Position numbers and translations under genes: made by a program | Source: Oceaniferula flava | GTDB taxonomy: Bacteria > Verrucomicrobiota > Verrucomicrobiia > Verrucomicrobiales > Akkermansiaceae | Direction of reading: 5' to 3' | Assembly (NCBI RefSeq): GCF_016811075.1 | Contig: NZ_JAFBGL010000003.1 | Coordinates: 124,001 to 188,000 of the forward strand | Length of the DNA stretch: 64,000 bases | Part shown: in pieces, positions 53,129 to 61,495 of the stretch | How the letters are laid out: each line of letters opens with the position of its first letter | How positions within the stretch are numbered: position 1 is the first letter of the stretch | The notes under the pieces: model-generated | Database searches by the model: none | Told to the model about the DNA's origin: nothing | Seen by the model: only the letters and a program-made list of their open reading frames with translations

Positions 53129-54922
53129 GTGATCAACAACATCGCATTTTTTTACAATCCGACCCACTTACTTATGGGATTTATTGATTCCTTCAAGCGC
53201 TGGCGTCTTGCCAAGAGAGGTATGTCCTCAGGCAAGAAACGCCGAACCACCAGCGGTAGCTCCGTGGTGGATTCAATGGAGAATAGTGTCTGGATGAAAC
53301 TGGTGATCTACCCAGTTTTTGCCGCACTAGCCTGCTTGATCGCCGCTTATTACGTCGCCGATGACATCCTCTTCAATGGGGATCCGCTGCAGCGCACGGT
53401 GCTCTGCCTGATCCTCTGTGCTGCGGTCATTCTGTTTTATCACATCCGCCACACGGTGAGTGTGGGAAATGGTCGCGTGACTTTGGTCTTTGGTGGTATT
53501 TTGGTGCATCTCGGGCTGCTGCGGTTGACCTGTTACTTGATTAACAATAACGAGTTCTGGGATGCCGATTACCTCTTACTGCTGCCGCCCTTGGCCTTTG
53601 CTCCGATGATCCACTCGGTGCTGCTGGGCCGACATGCCGGATTTTTCTCATCACTCAGCGTTGCCTTGTTCGGTTGCTTGCTGATGCCGCAGGACGACAT
53701 TTTCTTTTTCCTCATTATTAACCTCGTAGCAGGTTCCATCGCTGTGGCATTGACGCGGAATGTGCGCCGCCGAGGAAGTTTGCTGCGCGCCGGGTTTTAT
53801 GTCGGAGCGACCACTATGTTGCTGGCTGTGGCTTTCGGAAAGATCGATCTCTCGACCTTCAGCTCTAGCGAAGGCTTGTCCGATGAGTTGACTAAAATGG
53901 GGGTGGCCGTCTTTGGTGGCCTGCTGACCGGTATGGTCATCAGCGGTCTGCTGCCGGTCCTCGAGACCCTTTTCCTGATCACCACTGACATCAGCTGGCT
54001 GGAACTGAGCGATCTGAACCACAAGTTGCTGCGCCGTCTGCAGCTGGAGGCTCCCGGAACCTATCATCACAGCATGGTGGTGGCTTCGCTGGCTGAATCT
54101 GCCGCCGAGGAAATCGGAGCCAATGCCGCGATGTGCCGGGTCTGTTCCTATTTCCACGACATCGGAAAACTGAAGAAACCAGAGTATTTCATCGAGAACC
54201 AGGGCGATAGTAACCCGCACGACTCCCTGACTCCGACGATGAGCGCGATCATTATCATTGCCCACGTCAAGGACGGCGTGGACATGGCAATCAAGCACAA
54301 GCTCAACCCCAAGATTATCGAGGTCATTCGTGAACACCACGGCGACTCGCTAGTCAGCTATTTCTATCACAAGGCGCGCGACATGCGTCAGTCTGTGGAG
54401 CAGAAGGTGAAGGAGGGACTGGAAAACAAGGAGGATATCCCCGAGGTGGATGCCAAGAATTTCCGCTACCCTGGGCCTGGTCCCAGCAGCCGTGAAAGTG
54501 GGATCATCAGTCTGGCCGATTGTGTGGAAAGTGCTTCCCGTAGCCTGAAAAAGCCCACTCCACAGAAAATTCGTAACCTTGTCCGCGACCTCGTCATGGC
54601 CCGGGTGACCAGCGGTCAGCTCGACGACAGTGGCTTGACGATGGGCGAGATCAAGATCGCCTGCGATAGCTTCTCCGCTACCCTGCGCAGCATGATGCAC
54701 ACCCGGATTGATTATCCCAAGGATGATGAAACCGGCAGCAAGGGTAAGGATGACAGCCGCAAGACGTCCGTGCCGCCACGCGAGCCGAATGCACGCCAGC
54801 AATATGAAGATCGTAAACGTGCCACTGGTTCGAAAGAGCGTTCGTCTCACGTCGCGAAGACTCAGATAGCCAGAAAGGCGCCTAAACCTAGTGGCCATCC
54901 GATCACCGGCTTGAATGGCTAA
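53129..54922 (+). CDS. PgpH-like membrane HD-domain phosphodiesterase
   Basis: Seven or so membrane helices (about 55-300) are followed by an HD domain with HHSMVVASLAESAAE and YFHDIGKLKKPEYF (His343-Asp344), then EHHGDSLVSYF. This matches the 7TM-HD (PgpH) family, c-di-AMP hydrolases, and the gene is next to ybeY as usual. The large extracytoplasmic 7TMR-HDED sensor is missing: only 597 residues against 700-870. A 70-residue Lys/Arg-rich tail follows the HD domain. The GTG start at 53129 is preceded by GGGG at good spacing. Confidence 0.82.
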   Translation: MINNIAFFYNPTHLLMGFIDSFKRWRLAKRGMSSGKKRRTTSGSSVVDSMENSVWMKLVIYPVFAALACLIAAYYVADDILFNGDPLQRTVLCLILCAAVILFYHIRHTVSVGNGRVTLVFGGILVHLGLLRLTCYLINNNEFWDADYLLLLPPLAFAPMIHSVLLGRHAGFFSSLSVALFGCLLMPQDDIFFFLIINLVAGSIAVALTRNVRRRGSLLRAGFYVGATTMLLAVAFGKIDLSTFSSSEGLSDELTKMGVAVFGGLLTGMVISGLLPVLETLFLITTDISWLELSDLNHKLLRRLQLEAPGTYHHSMVVASLAESAAEEIGANAAMCRVCSYFHDIGKLKKPEYFIENQGDSNPHDSLTPTMSAIIIIAHVKDGVDMAIKHKLNPKIIEVIREHHGDSLVSYFYHKARDMRQSVEQKVKEGLENKEDIPEVDAKNFRYPGPGPSSRESGIISLADCVESASRSLKKPTPQKIRNLVRDLVMARVTSGQLDDSGLTMGEIKIACDSFSATLRSMMHTRIDYPKDDETGSKGKDDSRKTSVPPREPNARQQYEDRKRATGSKERSSHVAKTQIARKAPKPSGHPITGLNG

Positions 54923-55385
54923 CACCACTGACTCAGAGATGCCGCCGTTACCGGAAATTTCCATCTACAATCACCAGGAGGTTGTGCCCTTGGGGCGTGA
55001 GCTGCTGGAGCTTTTTCAATCGGCCGCCGAGCTCGCTTTGCCGCTGGTCATCGAAGTCGCCGCAGAGGCTGGCTCGGCCTTGGTGCATCTCGAGGAGGTA
55101 GAGGTCAGTATTGTCGACGACGAAACGATTGCCGATGTCCACCTGCGCTTCATGGATATCCCAGGAGCCACGGATGTGATCACCTTTGATCATGGCGAAA
55201 TCCACATCAGTGTGGAAACGGCAATCAGTCAGGCGCGGGAATATGATAATGCCTACGAACGTGAGCTGATGCTCTACATCATCCATGGGCTGCTTCATCT
55301 GGCTGGCCACGAGGATGCCAGCGAGCATGGATTGGCCGCGATGAATCGGCACCAGCAAGAGATCTTGGAAAAGGTCTGGCGCTAG
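54915..55385 (+). CDS. ybeY: YbeY endoribonuclease, with altered third metal ligand
   Basis: YbeY helps 16S rRNA 3'-end processing and ribosome quality control. The signature region is YIIHGLLHLAGHED (122-134): His124 and His128 align with the first two metal ligands. The usual third His of the H-3-H-5-H motif is at the Asp134 position here, with His132 nearby, so binding may differ. VDDETIADVHLRFMDIPGATDVITFDHG is also typical, in parts. It overlaps the HD gene by 8 bp and shares its stop site with the next, opposed gene. Confidence 0.9.
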   Translation: MANTTDSEMPPLPEISIYNHQEVVPLGRELLELFQSAAELALPLVIEVAAEAGSALVHLEEVEVSIVDDETIADVHLRFMDIPGATDVITFDHGEIHISVETAISQAREYDNAYERELMLYIIHGLLHLAGHEDASEHGLAAMNRHQQEILEKVWR

Positions 55386-55954
55386 TGAGGTTTGAAATCG
55401 AGTAGGCCGTTTTCGGTCACCACCTTCTGCATGAACACATCGTGCACGCTGCTTGGAACCGAGTCCTGGAGCTGGGCTTGCAGGCCGATGCCGACTACTG
55501 CGGCGTCGGGTTTCCGCAGCGCGAGCGCCCGATCGTAAAAGCCGCCTCCATGACCGAGTCGCGACCCGTCACGACCAAAGATCAGCCCAGGGCAGAGGAA
55601 GAGATCGATCGCTTCCGTGGCCACCGCCGGGTGCCGCTCGGGAATAGGTTCAAGGATGCCCAGCATCCCCGGAGTCAGCTCGGCGGGGGACTCGACATGA
55701 TGAAAGCTCAGCACTCCGCCACGGTGGCAGAGAGGGTAGAGGAATTGTTTGTCGGGCAGCCGTTGGTGCAGCGAAGATAAGTTCACCTCATCGGCCCGAG
55801 CGCTGAACATGGTCACCGTTTTGGCCCCGTGGTGGATTTCCGGATGGCGATGGATTTCCTGACAGATACGCGTCGAAGCGGCGGCGATTTCGGGCAGCGG
55901 GATCTCCCTCAAGGTGGCCCGCATCGCAGCGCGCAGTGTGTCTTTTTCCCTCAT
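55382..55954 (-). CDS. 5-Formyltetrahydrofolate cyclo-ligase
   Basis: The enzyme converts 5-formyl-THF to methenyl-THF using ATP, rescuing stored folate. The protein (190 residues) has LCPGLIFGRDGSRLGHGGGFYDR near residue 120-145 in parts, including the ATP/substrate motif GHGGGFYDR. Arg/Lys-rich helices at the N-terminus also fit. Its stop overlaps that of ybeY: the bases CTAG at 55382-55385 give TAG on both strands. Confidence 0.9.
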   Translation of the reverse strand: MREKDTLRAAMRATLREIPLPEIAAASTRICQEIHRHPEIHHGAKTVTMFSARADEVNLSSLHQRLPDKQFLYPLCHRGGVLSFHHVESPAELTPGMLGILEPIPERHPAVATEAIDLFLCPGLIFGRDGSRLGHGGGFYDRALALRKPDAAVVGIGLQAQLQDSVPSSVHDVFMQKVVTENGLLDFKPH

Positions 55955-56002
55955 TTAAATTGCAGCTTGATTGATCGCTCTCGCAGCGAGAGACTAACGG
56001 CG

Positions 56003-56584
56003 ATGAATCGCATTTTGCAAGGACTGCTTATCCTGACGCTGATGGTCGCCAGTTTGCAAACTGGATGGAGCCAAGGTGGCGCCATCGCTGAGCCTTCTGG
56101 TTTCCAGGGAAAATATCAGAAGCCTAGCATCAATCAGCGCCTCTTCGGTGAGGAGCTGGCCATGGTGGGCACCGAGCGCGATGAGTATGCTGCTAACTTG
56201 GCTGCCTACGCGGTGAAAGTCGTGCAGGAACACAAGGCCGATCAGAATTCTCTCGATCTCGCTCGCCAGGTGTTAGGGCTGGGGTTGCACCTTTCTCCTC
56301 GCAATAAAAAGTGCATCGTTGCGAACGCTCAGTTGGCTCGCGGAGTGATGCCTGACCGGGTTGCCGCGGATTATGAACCGGAGGTTTTTGCCCGCTTACT
56401 GCTCGCGCGCGGACAGCTGCTCGAGAAACATGAGAGCGAGATCAATCGGCTTCTGGCACGTTATTTCATTGAGCTGGCAGCAACCATCGACCCTCGCAAT
56501 GAAGACGCCATTTACGAGTCGGAATTACGTCGACTCGATCTCGGCGACCTGTCGTGGAAAATGCTCACCGATGCGAAAAAGTAG
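56003..56584 (+). CDS. Secreted protein of unknown function
   Basis: The 193-residue product has a signal peptide (about 1-23) and then a wholly helical, TPR-like mature part (about 45-190: LDLARQVLGLGLHLSPRNKKC, YFIELAATIDPRNEDAIYES). I do not recognise a family. The start is ATG 56003; the frame is open further upstream but those codons overlap the cyclo-ligase gene. A small lipoprotein gene follows after 86 bp. Confidence 0.55.
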   Translation: MNRILQGLLILTLMVASLQTGWSQGGAIAEPSGFQGKYQKPSINQRLFGEELAMVGTERDEYAANLAAYAVKVVQEHKADQNSLDLARQVLGLGLHLSPRNKKCIVANAQLARGVMPDRVAADYEPEVFARLLLARGQLLEKHESEINRLLARYFIELAATIDPRNEDAIYESELRRLDLGDLSWKMLTDAKK

Positions 56585-56670
56585 CTTTGATGGAGAGCTT
56601 GTCAGACCCTGCGCAAGGACCCAAAAATGCAGACTTGCCCTGTGCTTTCTCTCATGGCAGACTACCAGCC

Positions 56671-57273
56671 GTGCTGATTCTGTCTCAACCGCTTAAATCC
56701 TCGTTGGCTCTGCTTTTTGCTGCCGTCGCCGCATTGGTGTTAGCCTCCTGTGCGTCTGAAACAACGGTGTCCAAGGAGCGGGTGCGCAAGGATGCCTGGG
56801 GTGACAAAGAGTCCTTCAGCGTCGGAAAAGACAAAGATGGAAACCCGGTGATGAAATCGGACAAGCGTAGCAGCCTCGAGGGGAAAACCAGCCACATTGC
56901 CAGCAATCGCGATTTTTCTGGTCAGGATTTCACCAAAAAGTCCTACCGCAAGAAGCGTTGGGGAGGGAATACACTTTTCGGAGGTAAAAAATACGAGGGG
57001 AATACCGATGCGAGCAAATATAAGCAGGAACCATGGTTCGTGCAGAAACAAGCCCATGCTCAGGGACAGACTGCAACGGTTTCCAATCAATCTTATTCGG
57101 TGAATCCATTTCGCACGAGATCGGCTCACGAGCAAGGAGGCTCGCGCATGGCCCATACTTCTGATGCGGAAACGGATGTCCGTCGCCGTGTCTTTGTCCA
57201 ACCAGAGATTACCGAGTGGGAAAAGCAATCCGGCTTGAGTGTGGGGGATACCAATCGGATGCTGGGACGTTAA
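56671..57273 (+). CDS. Probable lipoprotein of unknown function
   Basis: From a GTG at 56671 the product (200 residues) has a lipoprotein signal: a hydrophobic stretch ending in VLASC. The mature part is rich in Lys, Ser, Gly and aromatic residues with no known domain (YRKKRWGGNTLFGGKKYEG). An ATG at 56590 would add 27 residues before the signal, which is less likely for a lipoprotein. It resembles no family I can name. Confidence 0.5.
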   Translation: MLILSQPLKSSLALLFAAVAALVLASCASETTVSKERVRKDAWGDKESFSVGKDKDGNPVMKSDKRSSLEGKTSHIASNRDFSGQDFTKKSYRKKRWGGNTLFGGKKYEGNTDASKYKQEPWFVQKQAHAQGQTATVSNQSYSVNPFRTRSAHEQGGSRMAHTSDAETDVRRRVFVQPEITEWEKQSGLSVGDTNRMLGR

Positions 57274-57579
57274 GGCGCACTTGGTCAGTCGTCGAGCTGG
57301 TCGCCCCATTGATCGATTAGAGCTGAGCTGCAGCTGAACTGCAGCTGCCAATCGTGTTTTGAATCTCTTTCTCATGAGTGTGGTGAAAATCCTTCACTGC
57401 CTTTTGTGTTGATCCCTCCAGAGAATTGGGGCAATCTTCAATACACCTCGATTCTGATCATTGGATGTCAAAACCCCTAGATCAATGGCTTTTGCGTGCC
57501 CTGGTTTCACGACTTTTGATGACATTCATCCATCGTTTTGAACGAATCCACCGTCCGCCATCGTTATAACAATGCAAAG
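57274..57579. other. Gene-free region with one hairpin upstream of the HtrA-like gene
   Basis: The 306-bp gap contains AGCTGCAG (57326-57333) pairing with CTGCAGCT (57339-57346) around CTGAA, a probable terminator-like element of the lipoprotein gene with only a weak T-run (57357-57360). The rest probably holds the promoter of the HtrA-like gene; I see nothing else. Confidence 0.4.
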
Positions 57580-58617
57580 ATGATGAGTTTTACCTCCACA
57601 CACACCCACTCGTTTTCAGTCGATTTTAGTCTATTTCTTCGGAAAATGGTCGGCCTGCTCGCAGCCCTCAGCTGTTTCGCGGTAGCTCCCGTGGCGCAGG
57701 CCAAGCTGTTTCCTTTTAATGAGGCCAAGGCGCCTGCGACCAAGGAAGACCTGATGGCAATTCAGAATGCCTTGATGGAAAGCAGTAACCATGTCCGCAA
57801 GGCCACGGTGAGCATCTCTCTCGGTCAGGGCTTCGGCAGCGGAGTCATTATTTCTCCAGACGGATTGATCCTGACCGCGGCGCACGTCAGCGGCGGTGTG
57901 GACAAGGAGCTTACTGTGATCATGAACGATGGCACCAAGCATAAGGCGGTGTCGATGGGGCTGAACTCCACCACGGATGCAGCCATGATACGCATCGTCG
58001 ATGAGGGAAAATACCCTTATGTGGAGGTGAACAAGGAAAACGATTACAAGCTCGGCCACTGGGTGTTTGCTCTCGGCCACTCCGGCGGATTTGATCAGGA
58101 GCGCGGACCGGTGCTGCGCCTTGGCCGGATTGTCAAAGACTCGGAAACCACCTTGCATACCGACTGCAAAGTGATCGGTGGCGATTCCGGCGGTCCGCTT
58201 TTTGACATGTCTGGGAAATTGATCGGGATCCACAGTCGGGTCTCGGAAACTTTGGTGGAAAACATGCACGTGCCGATGCGCGAATACATTCGCCACTGGG
58301 ACAGCATGAAGAGCAATGAATTCATCGGCGACGGCCCCTTCGCCAAACGTCCGGTCAAGGGCTCCGGCTTCATCGGTCTGGGCACCAGCGATTCAGAAGA
58401 GGGATTGCTGGTCGGCAAAGTCGGCAAAGACACCCCCGCGGAAGAGGCCGGTGTGCAGGCAGGGGATATTCTTTTGTCCCTCAATGGCAAAGAGCTTGCT
58501 GATAAGGCTGCGTTCAAAGCCATCCTCAAAGAAATGGCAGAAGGAGACAAGGTGGAGTTGAAAATCTCCCGCCGTGGTGAACCTCTAACCATCGAGTTTA
58601 AACTGGGTAAACGTTAA
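57580..58617 (+). CDS. HtrA/DegP-like exported serine protease with one PDZ domain
   Basis: After a signal/anchor region (about 1-41) the trypsin domain (about 72-260) has the full triad: His102 in LTAAHV, Asp133 in TTDAAMI and Ser203 in GGDSGGP. A PDZ domain follows (about 268-345: GLLVGKVGKDTPAEEAGVQAGDILLSLNG). It should degrade or sense misfolded envelope proteins. I start at the first ATG (57580); ATG 57646 would give a shorter signal peptide. A degenerate paralogue follows after 62 bp on the same strand. Confidence 0.88.
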   Translation: MMSFTSTHTHSFSVDFSLFLRKMVGLLAALSCFAVAPVAQAKLFPFNEAKAPATKEDLMAIQNALMESSNHVRKATVSISLGQGFGSGVIISPDGLILTAAHVSGGVDKELTVIMNDGTKHKAVSMGLNSTTDAAMIRIVDEGKYPYVEVNKENDYKLGHWVFALGHSGGFDQERGPVLRLGRIVKDSETTLHTDCKVIGGDSGGPLFDMSGKLIGIHSRVSETLVENMHVPMREYIRHWDSMKSNEFIGDGPFAKRPVKGSGFIGLGTSDSEEGLLVGKVGKDTPAEEAGVQAGDILLSLNGKELADKAAFKAILKEMAEGDKVELKISRRGEPLTIEFKLGKR

Positions 58618-58679
58618 AAAATTGCTCAGCAGCACCTCTATTCCACGATTAGTTCTCTAAACTCCGACCTCTTTTTCCC

Positions 58680-59699
58680 ATGACCCGTTCCATTCTTACT
58701 TCCCTCACGATCATCCTTACCTCAGCAGCCATTCAGCCGCTGCTTGGTCAAAACGTGCTTCCCGGCGATCTCCGAATCAATGGTAAGACGGTATGGGAAG
58801 CCTTTGAACCCCAGCGGCAGGTGCTGCAGAAAAGCTCCGCGGTGATTTACACCGACGATCGGGCGCGCATCATGAAGATCTACGGCACCATCGTCAGCGA
58901 AGATGGTTATATCCTGACCAAGGCGAGCGAAATCGAGGGTTCCTCATCCTTGTCGCTGCGCATCGGGAGCGATATTTACCGTGAGGTGCAGGTGGTCGAT
59001 GTCGATCCTCAATGGGATGTGGCCATGCTGAAAATCAAACCTACCACGCCTTTAATTCCAGTCGAAATCAGCGATCAGAGTGATGTCCCTCAAGGGAGTT
59101 GGGTCATTTCCAACGGTTCGACCTCCCGCTCTAACCGTCGAGTGAAAGTGGGCATCGTGGGTGCCCATTCCCGCGGTGTGGCCGTTGATAATGGCGTCAT
59201 GTTAGGTGTGGTCCTCGGTGAGGACTCAGATAATGGTCTTGAGATCAAAGAACTATCCAAGGACGGAGGAGCGGAACAAGCGGGTTTGCAAAAAGGGGAT
59301 ATCCTGAAGTCTGTGGAAGGTCAGCCGATGCTGGAGCGCGAAGAACTGCTGAAGGCGGTGCAGGATAAAAAAGCCGGCGACAAGTTAGCCGTCGAGGTGG
59401 CCCGCGACGGTGAGATGATGAAGTTTGAGATTGAGCTCAAAGCTCGTCCCGGCGGCCCCAAACGACCTTCCCGCAACGATCAGATGGGCGGTGGCGCCAA
59501 GGCTCTCTCCGAGCGGAGCTCCGATTTTCCGCGCATTCTGCAGCACGATACCCCGGTCAGCAAGGACCGCATCGGCGGCCCGCTGCTGAACCTGGACGGC
59601 GTGTGTGTGGGGATGAATATCGCCCGCAACAGCCGCGTCGCCACCTATGCCATCCCCGCGCGCGAACTGAGTGAAATCATTGCTCGCTTGAAAAAATAG
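58680..59699 (+). CDS. Degenerate HtrA-like protein with a PDZ domain inside the protease domain
   Basis: A signal peptide (1-23) leads to the first half of a trypsin domain (about 50-165) with ILTKASEIEG where HtrA has LTNNHVV, so Ser83 replaces the His; Asp113 is kept in DPQWDVAMLKI. A PDZ domain (about 172-255) comes next, and only then the second half of the trypsin fold (282-335), where KDRIGGPLLNLDG stands for GNSGGPL, so Ile298 replaces the Ser. It should be proteolytically dead and may act as a partner or binding protein for the HtrA upstream. Confidence 0.78.
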   Translation: MTRSILTSLTIILTSAAIQPLLGQNVLPGDLRINGKTVWEAFEPQRQVLQKSSAVIYTDDRARIMKIYGTIVSEDGYILTKASEIEGSSSLSLRIGSDIYREVQVVDVDPQWDVAMLKIKPTTPLIPVEISDQSDVPQGSWVISNGSTSRSNRRVKVGIVGAHSRGVAVDNGVMLGVVLGEDSDNGLEIKELSKDGGAEQAGLQKGDILKSVEGQPMLEREELLKAVQDKKAGDKLAVEVARDGEMMKFEIELKARPGGPKRPSRNDQMGGGAKALSERSSDFPRILQHDTPVSKDRIGGPLLNLDGVCVGMNIARNSRVATYAIPARELSEIIARLKK

Positions 59700-59782
59700 C
59701 GGGTTCATCGTTTGGGTGAATATCTTGCGGGCAATTTTCCTTGTGCCGTGGCGAGGGTAACTGTCAGTGTGTGGCGAGTTAT

Positions 59783-61483
59783 ATGAATTCCACCAACTTC
59801 GCCAACCATCGCTCTGTATTTCTAAAGCTGCTTTATTCGGTCCTTCTTCTACCTTTAACAATAGGAACAGCTATGGCTGGGACCCTCGATGAGGGACTCG
59901 ATGCTGCGTTGGACCCTATAGCGAATGTTTTAGAGTCGATCATTTTTTATTCATTGCCTGTAGCTGGTCAGTCGCTACCTGTGATCCTGTTAGTGCTTGG
60001 AGGAACTGCCATTTTTCTCACGGTCTACTTCAAGTTCATCAACCTTCGCTCGGTGGGGTTGGCCATTAGAACGGCGAAAGGTAAATACACTCGTCCAGAT
60101 GCACCTGGACAAATTACTCATTTTCAAGCTCTGACAGCAGCTCTTTCTGCCACCGTGGGGTTAGGGAATATTGCGGGCGTTGCAGTAGCGGTTGGCCTTG
60201 GTGGACCAGGTGCAACATTTTGGATGATCCTGATGGGGCTTTGTGGAATGACGACGAAATTCTGTGAGTGCACACTTGGTGTCAAATTTCGGAAAATCGA
60301 TGATAAGGGCCGTGTTCATGGAGGGGCGATGTACTATCTCAGCCAAGGTCTTAAGGAAAAAGGCTATGGTAAACTTGGGGTAGGTTTAGCGATCTTCTTT
60401 GCCGTGATGTGTATCGGTGGTGCCATTGGGGCAGGTAACATGTTCCAAGCGAACCAAGCCGCCTCGCAGGTGAGCACTGCATTTGGAGTGTTTGAGGAAA
60501 GCAAAGTCGTATTTGGCTGTATTCTATCTGTTATTGTCGGCATGGTCATCATTGGTGGTATTGTCTCCATTGCTAGAGTGACTTCCATCCTCGTGCCCTT
60601 CATGTGCGGGGTTTATCTGATCGCCACATTGGCTATTCTGTTCACAAATATCGATAAAGTAGGAGACGCCTTCGCACAGATTATTACAGGTGCATTCAGC
60701 CCTATGGCTGTCGGTGGTGGCTTTGTCGGTGTGTTGATTCAAGGCATTAAACGGGCTGCCTTTTCCAATGAAGCCGGTATTGGTTCTGCTCCCATTGCTC
60801 ACTCAGCAGTAAAAACCGATAAGGCTGCGAGTGAAGGCTTGGTTGCCCTGTTGGAGCCATTCACGGATACCGTTGTAGTGTGTACCATGACTGCGCTGGT
60901 GCTGGTGGTAACTGGCGTATGGAAGGTCGATGCCGTGGTGAAAGATGATACCACAGCTCTCTATGCGAAGCCCGGTATTGAGGAGGTCGTCGTCGCTCAA
61001 GCTGTAGCAGGCGATGAATTGCGCTTGTTAGGTAAATCGGAAGATGGGAATTACGGGCAAGTATGGCGCGATGAGGGCGAACCAGTTTGGGTTGCTATGG
61101 AATCTGTCAATACGATCGAAGGTGTTGCTAAAACTTCGAGAGCTTTCAAAACTGAATTCACATGGTTCCCCAAAGTTCTGGCGATAGCCGTCTTGTTGTT
61201 TGCATTCTCCACCATGATTTCGTGGTCTTACTACGGAGAACAGGCTGTGATTTACCTTTGCGGCGGCCCGAATCCTATCGCGGTGTTACTGTATAAGCTC
61301 TTCTTTTGCGCTTTTGTCGTTGTTGGTTCGGTAGCTTCGCTGGGCAATGTCATCCGTGTGTCTGATGCGATGTTATTTGCGATGGTGTTCCCCAATATGA
61401 TTGGGCTCTATTTCTTGCTGCCAGTAGTGAAGAAAGAACTGGCAATTTTCCGTAAACACGTGGCAGAAATCGAGGGCAAGTAA
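59783..61483 (+). CDS. AGCS-family sodium:alanine/glycine symporter with SH3-like insertion
   Basis: The symporter (566 residues) has the AGCS signature around GPGATFWMILMGLCGMTTKFCE, then RAAFSNEAGIGSAPIAHSA and LEPFTDTVVVCTMTA. Unlike DagA/AlsT it carries an N-terminal signal-like segment and a soluble insertion of about 65 residues between late membrane helices (nt 60940-61140) that looks like a bacterial SH3 domain. The codons are more AT-rich than in neighbouring genes. It should import alanine or glycine with sodium. Start at ATG 59783; the nearby NdpA-like gene follows after 12 bp. Confidence 0.85.
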   Translation: MNSTNFANHRSVFLKLLYSVLLLPLTIGTAMAGTLDEGLDAALDPIANVLESIIFYSLPVAGQSLPVILLVLGGTAIFLTVYFKFINLRSVGLAIRTAKGKYTRPDAPGQITHFQALTAALSATVGLGNIAGVAVAVGLGGPGATFWMILMGLCGMTTKFCECTLGVKFRKIDDKGRVHGGAMYYLSQGLKEKGYGKLGVGLAIFFAVMCIGGAIGAGNMFQANQAASQVSTAFGVFEESKVVFGCILSVIVGMVIIGGIVSIARVTSILVPFMCGVYLIATLAILFTNIDKVGDAFAQIITGAFSPMAVGGGFVGVLIQGIKRAAFSNEAGIGSAPIAHSAVKTDKAASEGLVALLEPFTDTVVVCTMTALVLVVTGVWKVDAVVKDDTTALYAKPGIEEVVVAQAVAGDELRLLGKSEDGNYGQVWRDEGEPVWVAMESVNTIEGVAKTSRAFKTEFTWFPKVLAIAVLLFAFSTMISWSYYGEQAVIYLCGGPNPIAVLLYKLFFCAFVVVGSVASLGNVIRVSDAMLFAMVFPNMIGLYFLLPVVKKELAIFRKHVAEIEGK

Positions 61484-61495
61484 CTCATCATACCT

